From assembly GCA_030536755.1 (NCBI GenBank), contig JAUNPJ010000037.1, forward strand, positions 1-37,070: a stretch of DNA of 37,070 nucleotides. Direction: 5' to 3'. Below, one piece after another: positions 31,364 to 37,070 of the stretch. Source of the stretch: Eubacteriales bacterium. Its GTDB lineage: Bacteria; Bacillota; Clostridia; Lachnospirales; Lachnospiraceae. The first letter of the stretch is position 1; every line of letters starts with the position of its first letter. The notes beneath the pieces were generated by a model. The model worked only from the letters and a program-made list of their open reading frames with translations, did no database searches and had not been told where the DNA came from. The position numbers were made by a program, and so were the translations under genes.

Positions 31364-32016
31364 TGTTTTTCCTGAACACAGCAGGCGCGTTTGTATGCGG
31401 GTCTGCTGTAAAATAAGAGATATCCTGCGCCAGCCATAGCAGCTCCAAGAGTCGCATCAATGACAGAATGCTGTTTCAAAAACATGGTTGACAGGATGAT
31501 CAGTGACGTCAGAATGCCGGCACCTCTTTTCAACCATTTCTTATCTTTCAGTTGTTCACATTTGCAGATAGCCAGATGAATGGCTATGGAATTAAACACA
31601 TGAATACTTGGAAGAATGTTTGTGGGTGTATCAATGGAATATAAGTATTGTACTGCGCGGATAAACAGATTGTCATCTGCAAAAACAGCCGGACGAAGCA
31701 GCTGAATGTTCGGATAGAGCCATGATACGATCAGAAAAACAGTCATTCCCATACAGAGATTTAAGGTAAGCTGGTAGTATTCCCGTTTGTCTTTGTTGAA
31801 GAAGATAAAATAGGCGACAACAAAAACCTGGTATGGAAACCACAGAAGATAAGGTACAATAAAATATTCACAAAATGGAATCAGATTGTCTAATGCGCAG
31901 TGGATCAAATGATACGAATAAACATGTCTTTGTTCCAGATACTGGAAGACGCAAAGATATAAAGCTGCATAAATGACAATGACAAAACCATGTTTATATT
32001 TCTTGATAAAATTCAT
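31348..32016 (-). CDS. PAP2-like membrane phosphatase
   Basis: 222 residues with about six hydrophobic segments. The PAP2 signatures are recognisable: LPSIHVFNS (motif 2, usually PSGH) and KQHSVIDATLG (motif 3, with His and Asp). The first motif (KxxxxxxRP) is probably NIQLLRPAVF, where the leading Lys is not obvious. Relatives dephosphorylate lipid pyrophosphates or phosphatidic acid, or act as inositolphosphoceramide-synthase-like transferases. Substitution in the first motif makes the reaction uncertain. It is convergent with, and overlaps, the glycosyltransferase gene by 16 bases. Confidence 0.82.
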   Translation of the reverse strand: MNFIKKYKHGFVIVIYAALYLCVFQYLEQRHVYSYHLIHCALDNLIPFCEYFIVPYLLWFPYQVFVVAYFIFFNKDKREYYQLTLNLCMGMTVFLIVSWLYPNIQLLRPAVFADDNLFIRAVQYLYSIDTPTNILPSIHVFNSIAIHLAICKCEQLKDKKWLKRGAGILTSLIILSTMFLKQHSVIDATLGAAMAGAGYLLFYSRPAYKRACCVQEKHQLNP

Positions 32017-32102
32017 AAATAAAACCTTTCGTTTAATGTATTCAACTTCTAAAAATACTTCTGTTAATGAGTAATCAATACATCTCCCCTTAAAGTAAAA
32101 GA

Positions 32103-32131
32103 ATTATATCACAGGTGTAATCACTTTTAAA
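32103..32131 (-). promoter_or_regulatory. Candidate promoter of the PAP2 gene
   Basis: On the minus strand TTTAAA (plus 32126-32131), 17 bases, TATAAT (plus 32103-32108). The leader would be about 80 bases. The remaining non-coding DNA, 32132-32308, is AT-rich with a small inverted repeat (tttttgtc/gacaagaaaa around 32198-32230); I see no gene in it. Confidence 0.55.
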
Positions 32132-32308
32132 GTTGTTTTTTCTAAAGAAATTGTAATATTTTTCTGGTTTCCGCCGGACTCTCCGATGACCACGATTGTA
32201 ACACCATTTTTGTCGTTTTTTGACAAGAAAATCGTTACAGAAAATAGACAAGAAATTACTGCTATTAATTAAAATGTAATAAACATGTAACAAAAATGAG
32301 GCGGCATC

Positions 32309-32337
32309 TTGACTTTTGTGCACACTCATGATACTCT
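32309..32337 (+). promoter_or_regulatory. Candidate promoter of the SGNH hydrolase gene
   Basis: TTGACT (32309-32314) with TACTCT (32332-32337) 17 bases on, or an extended TGATACT nearer. The -35 is good and the -10 is ambiguous. Confidence 0.45.
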
Positions 32338-32370
32338 TTCCTGAGAATATGAATAAAGGTGAGGATAGTT

Positions 32371-33696
32371 GTGAAAAGAAAATATTATTTAGGAATTCTG
32401 ATGGGAGTTTTGCTTCTGATGTTGTGTCCGATGGCTGTATCGGCAGCTTCCCCAACACTTCCGACAAAGACCTACAGTTCTGGTACCTGGAAGACGCAGG
32501 GGGACAATAAATATTATTACTATGCGGGCAAAAAGATTACCGGGTGGGCAGAAATCAAAGGGAAAATTTATTATTTCAATAAAGATGGTTCCATGAAGAC
32601 GCAATGGCTGACTTATAATAAGAAAAGGTACTATTTTGAGCCGAAGAACCGGTCTGGTGCGATGGTAACGGGATTTTATACCAGTGCAGACGGAGCGTAT
32701 TATTATTTTGCTCCTTCCGGAGAGGCAAAAAGAGGAACCTTCAAGGTTGGAAGCAATACTTATTATGGTGACAGCAATTATGTGCTGAGAACAAGTCAGT
32801 GGAGTCAGGTAAATGGACGTCATTATTACTTTACCAGCAAAGGTGCCAGAAAGTATCACTGGTTTGCGATGGCAGGCAGACGCTATTTCTGCAGCCTGAG
32901 CGCGGGCAAGCTGAGTGGCTGGAAGACAGTTTCTGGTGAGGAATATTACTTTGCGAATGGCGGATACGTACTGACGAATCAGTGGATTGACAAGGGCACA
33001 CAGAAATGCTATGTCGACGAATCAGGAAAAGTGATTAAGAAGATAAACAAAGATGATCTGACCAATAAAGATTACGGTGAGATCATTATGGTGGGAGATT
33101 CTCGTTTTCATCATACGAATTACCAGTACAATATCGGAGATAAAAATGTTGTCTATGTAACAAAGCCGGGAAAAGGCCTTGCGTGGTTTTCAGGCGAGGA
33201 GCCAGGAAAGTCTGGCTTCAAAATGCTTGAAGATGAAGTAAAACGGGCTTACAGCTACAGTCAGACGTATGGATACGGCAAGACAGCGATTGTACTGAAC
33301 CTTGGTGTGAATGATCTTCGTACAGCAGATCTGACAGCGAATGGAACTACAGCGAATGCAGTGGCCCAGAAGTATATTCAGTATATGAATGCCAAGGTAC
33401 TTCCGCTCGCGCAGGAATATCAGTGCGATCTGTATTATGTATCCATAAATCCGGTGGATGAGAGTAATCTGTCAGAGAACAGCATGCGAAAAATGAAAGA
33501 CATTGAGAGGTTTAATACCAGAATCAAAACAGTTTTAAGCAGCACGGGATTCCAGTACATTGATACCTGTACGTATCTTTGGAATCACTATTCACCGAGT
33601 CAGATTGCTTCTGTGGATGGGGTACATTTTGACAGTCTGATTTCCAGAGTGATCTACAATCAGATTATGATCTGTCTGAAACCAAAGAATTCATAA
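32371..33696 (+). CDS. Exported SGNH/GDSL-type hydrolase with wall-binding repeats
   Basis: 441 residues: signal peptide (KRKYYLGILMGVLLLMLCPMAVSA), at least seven aromatic choline/glucan-binding-like repeats (about 40-230, NKYYYYAGKKITGWAEI, KIYYFNKDGSMKTQWLT), and a C-terminal SGNH hydrolase. Ser244 is in VGDSRF, GVND follows near 310, and Asp416-x-x-His419 is in DGVHF. Such enzymes often remove O-acetyl groups from carbohydrate, so this could oppose the O-acylation genes in the same window; that is inference. The GTG start at 32371 follows AGGTGAGG by 6 bases; the in-frame GTG at 32359 is part of that site. Single-gene transcript with terminator. Confidence 0.87.
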   Translation: MKRKYYLGILMGVLLLMLCPMAVSAASPTLPTKTYSSGTWKTQGDNKYYYYAGKKITGWAEIKGKIYYFNKDGSMKTQWLTYNKKRYYFEPKNRSGAMVTGFYTSADGAYYYFAPSGEAKRGTFKVGSNTYYGDSNYVLRTSQWSQVNGRHYYFTSKGARKYHWFAMAGRRYFCSLSAGKLSGWKTVSGEEYYFANGGYVLTNQWIDKGTQKCYVDESGKVIKKINKDDLTNKDYGEIIMVGDSRFHHTNYQYNIGDKNVVYVTKPGKGLAWFSGEEPGKSGFKMLEDEVKRAYSYSQTYGYGKTAIVLNLGVNDLRTADLTANGTTANAVAQKYIQYMNAKVLPLAQEYQCDLYYVSINPVDESNLSENSMRKMKDIERFNTRIKTVLSSTGFQYIDTCTYLWNHYSPSQIASVDGVHFDSLISRVIYNQIMICLKPKNS

Positions 33697-33706
33697 AAGA
33701 ATATGC

Positions 33707-33744
33707 AAAAGCAGTGGTATCTACTTGTATCGCTGCTTTTTTAT
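33707..33744 (+). terminator. Intrinsic terminator after the SGNH gene
   Basis: AAAAGCAG (33707-33714) pairs with CTGCTTTT (33733-33740), then TTATT. The hairpin overlaps the -35 of the next promoter. Confidence 0.75.
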
Positions 33745-33753
33745 TACTATAAT
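33725..33753 (+). promoter_or_regulatory. Promoter of the adenine deaminase operon
   Basis: TTGTAT (33725-33730), 17 bases, TATAAT (33748-33753). The -35 lies in the loop/3' arm of the terminator hairpin. No purine riboswitch is visible in the roughly 40-base leader. Confidence 0.6.
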
Positions 33754-33797
33754 AAAGAAATAGAGAAAGGGAATTCAAAGAATCAGGAGATGAGTGT

Positions 33798-35534
33798 ATG
33801 AAAAAAGAAGATTTGAAAATCCAGATTGAGGTTGCCAGAGGGCTGCAGCCTGCGGATACTGTGATTAAAAACTGTCGTATTGTGAATGTGTATACCGGAG
33901 AGATCACAGAGGGAGATATCGCATTATGGAATGGGAAAATTGTGGGAATCGGTGAGTACGAAGGAAAAGAAATTGTGGATGCCAAGGGAAGCTATGCACT
34001 GCCGGGATTGATTGACAGCCACATTCATATCGAATCTGCATTTGTGACTCCGGAGGAAATCAGCCGCCTTCTGGTACCGCACGGTGCGACTACCATTATC
34101 GCGGACCCGCATGAGATCGTAAATGTGTGTGGCATTGACGGTATGAGTTATATGCTGGACGCAGCGGAAAAAGCGGCACTGGATATCAAATATATGCTGC
34201 CTTCCTGTGTGCCGGCAACGCCGTTTGAGCATGCTGGCGCTGTGGTGGACGCAGATGCCATGAAAGACACGATGAAGGATGCACGTGTCCTGGGACTGGG
34301 AGAGTACATGAATTGTCCTGGAATTTTGAATACGGCAGACAGTGACATGGATAAGCTGATGGTCGCTTATGAACATGGAAAGCTGATCGACGGGCACAGT
34401 CCGGGATTGTCCGGCAGGGATCTGAATGCCTATGCCGGGGCAGGCGTTCATAATGATCATGAATGTTCGACCGTGGAAGAGATGAGAGACCGTCTGGCAA
34501 GAGGAATGTATGTGCTGATGCGTCAGGGGTCTGCCTGCCATAATCTGCGGACGCTGCTTGCGGGAGTGACACCTTCCAACAGCAGGCGCTGCCTGCTTTG
34601 TTCGGATGACCGGCAGCCCAAAACAATTTTTGAGGAAGGACACCTCGATGCGCATCTTCGCATCTGCGTGGAGGAGGGCATTGATCCAGTGACCGCGGTG
34701 CAGATGGCGACACTAAATGCAGCAGAATGCTTCCGATTGTATGACAGGGGAGCGATTGCCCCTGGACTTCGTGCGGATATTGTACTTGTAAAAGATTTAA
34801 AAGATTTTGAAGTGGAGAAAGTCTGGATAGAAGGAAATCTTGCAGCAGAGGATGGAAGATATCTTCAGGAAGTAACAAGGTGCGACATTACGCCGGTAAA
34901 AGGAAGTGTGCATGTAAAAGATTTTTCCGTAGAAAAACTGAAAATGAACCTGAAATCCGGTCATGTGCATGTCATTGATATTTTACCGGGTGGAGTAGTG
35001 ACCGGAAAGGGAACGGCAGAGGTGGCACGGACACCGGATGGAGATTTTGTGTATGATCCTAATGAGGATATTGTAAAGATTGCAGTGGTGGAGCGCCATA
35101 AAAATACGGGAAATGTAGCAGTCGGCCTTCTTCGGGGATATGGAATGAAGCGAGGCGCAGTTGCTTTATCTATCGCTCATGACTCTCACAATATTATTGC
35201 CGTCGGTGTGAGCAATGAGGAAATTGCATTTGCCGTAGAGCAGCTGATTGCCCAGACGGGTGGTGTGGTCATTGCCCTGGAGGGAGAGGTTCTGGAAAGC
35301 ATGCCTTTGCCGGTCGGCGGTATTATGAGCGATCAGACCGGGGAATGGGTAGACAAAAAGCTTACCAGTCTCCATGAAACTGCTTACCAGAAACTTTCCA
35401 TCAGCCATGACGTAGAGCCTGTGATGACGCTTTGCTTTATGGCACTGCCCGTGATTCCGGAATTAAAGCTGACGGATATGGGGCTTTTTGATGTGACAAA
35501 ATTTGAATTTATTCCGGTGGAGGCGGCAGAATGA
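33798..35534 (+). CDS. ade: Adenine deaminase
   Basis: 578 residues, full length for bacterial AdeC-type adenine deaminase of the amidohydrolase superfamily. The binuclear-metal motif His75-x-His77 (DSHIHIES), ADPHEIVNVCG, DGHSPGLSG, GVHNDHEC and the C-terminal GGVVIALEGEVLESMPLPVGGIMSD of the family are all present. It deaminates adenine to hypoxanthine in purine salvage, with Mn or Fe. AGGAG is 8 bases before the start. It overlaps the rRNA methyltransferase gene by 4 bases (ATGA), so the two are translationally coupled although their functions are unrelated. Confidence 0.95.
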   Translation: MKKEDLKIQIEVARGLQPADTVIKNCRIVNVYTGEITEGDIALWNGKIVGIGEYEGKEIVDAKGSYALPGLIDSHIHIESAFVTPEEISRLLVPHGATTIIADPHEIVNVCGIDGMSYMLDAAEKAALDIKYMLPSCVPATPFEHAGAVVDADAMKDTMKDARVLGLGEYMNCPGILNTADSDMDKLMVAYEHGKLIDGHSPGLSGRDLNAYAGAGVHNDHECSTVEEMRDRLARGMYVLMRQGSACHNLRTLLAGVTPSNSRRCLLCSDDRQPKTIFEEGHLDAHLRICVEEGIDPVTAVQMATLNAAECFRLYDRGAIAPGLRADIVLVKDLKDFEVEKVWIEGNLAAEDGRYLQEVTRCDITPVKGSVHVKDFSVEKLKMNLKSGHVHVIDILPGGVVTGKGTAEVARTPDGDFVYDPNEDIVKIAVVERHKNTGNVAVGLLRGYGMKRGAVALSIAHDSHNIIAVGVSNEEIAFAVEQLIAQTGGVVIALEGEVLESMPLPVGGIMSDQTGEWVDKKLTSLHETAYQKLSISHDVEPVMTLCFMALPVIPELKLTDMGLFDVTKFEFIPVEAAE

Positions 35535-36913
35535 TGACGAATTTACCGGAAGAATTCCTCACTCGTATGAGCCAAATGCTTGGGGAGGAATTCCCTGATT
35601 TTCTAGCCAGTTATGAAAAGCCTCGCCATCAGGGTCTTCGCTGCAATACATTAAAGACATCACCAAAGGACCTTGCTTCGCTTCTGCCATTTGACGTCGA
35701 ACCTGTTCCCTGGACGAACAATGGATTTTATTACCCGGATGAAGAACGGCCGGCACGTCATCCCTTTTATGCCTGTGGCCTGTATTATCTTCAGGAACCG
35801 AGTGCGATGACACCGGCTTTCTGCCTGCCGGTGGAACCGGGAGATTCGGTGCTGGATCTGTGCGCAGCACCTGGAGGAAAAGCAACAGAGCTTGGGGCAA
35901 AACTGAAAGGAAAAGGAATTCTTGTTGCCAATGATATCAGCAATTCCAGAGCAAAGGCGCTTCTTCGGAATATCGAGCTGTTTGGAATCACCAATGCTTT
36001 TGTGATAAATGAAAATCCTGCACGGCTGGCAGAATGCTTTTCGGAATATTTTAATAAAATTCTGGTCGATGCGCCCTGCTCCGGTGAAGGCATGTTTCGC
36101 AAGGAGCCTGCCGTGGCAGATGCCTGGACACCCGACAAACCGAAGCAGTGTGCGGTCATGCAAAGAGAAATTGTATCCCGTGCGGCAGAGATGCTGATGC
36201 CGGGAGGAATGCTGCTGTATTCTACGTGTACGTTTGCACCGGTGGAAAATGAGGGAACGGTTTCTTTCATACTGGAAGAATTTCCGGAGATGGAGCTGGT
36301 TGACCTTCTAATGCATGAAGGCTTTGACCATGGAAACCCTGAGTGGGGAAACGGGGATCCGAGACTTTCTAAAACAGTCCGGATCTGGCCGCACCGCAGT
36401 CATGGAGAAGGTCATTTTCTGGCTCTTTTCCGAAAAAAAGGAGAAGCGATTCAGCCGAACAGAAGGTATTCCGGAAAACTGAAAAAAGAAGAGAAGAAAG
36501 TGATGGAGGAATTTTTCAGAGATTTTACCTGTGAGATTCCATGGGATCAAATGGAAGTGCGTGCAGACAAGGCATACCTTCTTCCCCCGTTGGATGTTAC
36601 GGTCAGAGGCATCAAATTCCTCCGCAATGGACTGTATCTTGGTGATCTCAAGAAAAATCGCTTTGAACCGAGTCAACAGCTTGCACTTGCACTTCAGCCG
36701 AATGACTATCCATACTGTATTTGCCTTGCACAAAATGATGAACGTATCAGTCGTTATCTGCGTGGCGAAACGATTCTCATTGACGAGAAGGAGGCAGTCC
36801 GTACAAAGGGCTGGCAGCTCCTTTGCGTGGAAGGTTATCCTCTCGGCTGGGGAAAACTTGTCAACGGAACCTTAAAAAATAAATATCCAGCCGGCTGGCG
36901 AGTGACTCATTAG
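35531..36913 (+). CDS. 16S rRNA m5C methyltransferase, RsmF/NOP2/Sun family
   Basis: 460 residues. SAM-binding motif LDLCAAPGGKAT, substrate-flipping/release Cys183 in DAPCSGEGMFRKE, and catalytic nucleophile Cys233 in YSTCTF; the N-terminal helical RNA-binding part is short. A C-terminal RsmF-type RNA-binding (PUA-like) half is present (about 310-460, GLYLGDLKKNRFEPSQQLAL, YPLGWGKLVNGTLKNKYPAGWR), which distinguishes it from RsmB. It methylates cytosine C5 in 16S rRNA; the exact position in this organism cannot be given. The start overlaps the ade stop (ATGATGA). The right-hand repeat begins at the base after its stop. Confidence 0.92.
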   Translation: MMTNLPEEFLTRMSQMLGEEFPDFLASYEKPRHQGLRCNTLKTSPKDLASLLPFDVEPVPWTNNGFYYPDEERPARHPFYACGLYYLQEPSAMTPAFCLPVEPGDSVLDLCAAPGGKATELGAKLKGKGILVANDISNSRAKALLRNIELFGITNAFVINENPARLAECFSEYFNKILVDAPCSGEGMFRKEPAVADAWTPDKPKQCAVMQREIVSRAAEMLMPGGMLLYSTCTFAPVENEGTVSFILEEFPEMELVDLLMHEGFDHGNPEWGNGDPRLSKTVRIWPHRSHGEGHFLALFRKKGEAIQPNRRYSGKLKKEEKKVMEEFFRDFTCEIPWDQMEVRADKAYLLPPLDVTVRGIKFLRNGLYLGDLKKNRFEPSQQLALALQPNDYPYCICLAQNDERISRYLRGETILIDEKEAVRTKGWQLLCVEGYPLGWGKLVNGTLKNKYPAGWRVTH

Positions 36914-37070
36914 CCAGGCCAATCGTATGTGCACCGCTTTCCCATTCGTCGAAACACTTTCCAACGGCAAGGCTGGGTTTGGGGGCTTCCGAACAGCCAT
37001 TTGCACAGGGGAGGACTTTCCACATCAAGTGCGATCTCTCCGCTTGTGCAGGCAACCTGTTGATTTTCTT
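36914..37070 (+). repeat. Structured intergenic repeat element, right copy (cut by window end)
   Basis: Bases 36986-37070 match the reverse complement of 214-297 at about 94%, and 36920-36943 match the reverse complement of 340-362. The middle (36945-36985) differs: here it holds aacggcaaggctgggtttgg, where the left copy has the 17-bp hairpin. The open frame on the minus strand here (36861-37055) crosses from the methyltransferase gene into the repeat and is not a gene. The remaining part of the element lies outside the window. Confidence 0.75.

Noticed and set aside
32090-32467. 125-codon minus-strand frame between PAP2 and the SGNH gene
   Set aside because: It covers both promoters and the start of the SGNH gene, and has no ribosome-binding site or recognisable composition.
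36861-37055. 64-codon open frame on the minus strand
   Set aside because: It straddles the end of the methyltransferase gene and the repeat, with no start signal of its own.

Overview
The window looks like chromosome of a Gram-positive gut Firmicute of the Lachnospiraceae type (Blautia / Ruminococcus / Mediterraneibacter-like). The grounds are moderate-to-low GC, strong AGGAGG ribosome-binding sites, consensus sigma-A promoters, many exported MKKK... proteins with choline/glucan-binding-like aromatic repeats, and YTGK-type Ig-like plus FN3 modules. The genus is not certain from sequence alone. No rRNA, tRNA, CRISPR array, transposase or phage gene is visible.

Layout. (1) 1-362: a structured intergenic repeat whose partner, in inverted orientation, begins at 36914 and runs off the right end, so the whole segment is bracketed by inverted copies. 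(2) 567-1874: metY-type O-acetylhomoserine sulfhydrylase. (3) 2031-8569: exported surface proteins. These are a penicillin-binding/beta-lactamase-fold protein with wall-binding repeats, two decayed transglutaminase-like genes, and a pair of paralogous Ig/FN3 proteins. (4) 8805-9005 (minus): a 66-residue XRE-type helix-turn-helix protein, divergent from (5) 9196-16428, a probable seven-gene operon. It encodes three exported transglutaminase-fold proteins, one exported protein with the same stalk but another head, an MBOAT O-acyltransferase, an AlgJ/AlgX-like partner, and an SH3 lipoprotein. (6) 16535-17791: D-Ala-D-Ala carboxypeptidase. (7) 18016-23046: a six-gene operon of circularly permuted ATP-grasp, alpha-E protein, cytoplasmic transglutaminase-fold protein, two M14 aspartoacylase-like proteins (the second lacking its zinc histidines) and RidA, preceded by a leader with stacked terminator-like hairpins. 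(8) 23118-28526: a large exported DUF5722/GH-like protein, an L,D-transpeptidase and a small membrane protein. (9) 28563-36913: HAD phosphatase, MutY, GT2 glycosyltransferase, PAP2 membrane protein, exported SGNH hydrolase with wall-binding repeats, adenine deaminase, and an RsmF/NOP2-type rRNA methyltransferase.

The most interesting signal is regulatory. A palindrome CTGTAT-N4-ATACAG sits on the -10/+1 of three promoters (4093, 5154, 9079). Two of them are near-identical TTGAAA-17-TATACT promoters. All three precede exported protein genes, and the last lies in the divergent region beside the XRE gene. I infer a small local regulon: one XRE protein controlling a set of exported transglutaminase/Ig-like proteins and the O-acylation machinery in the same operon. 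Other points of note are modular reuse of the same stalk with different catalytic heads, decayed paralogs that still carry the operator, and an M14 enzyme/pseudo-enzyme pair in the ATP-grasp operon.
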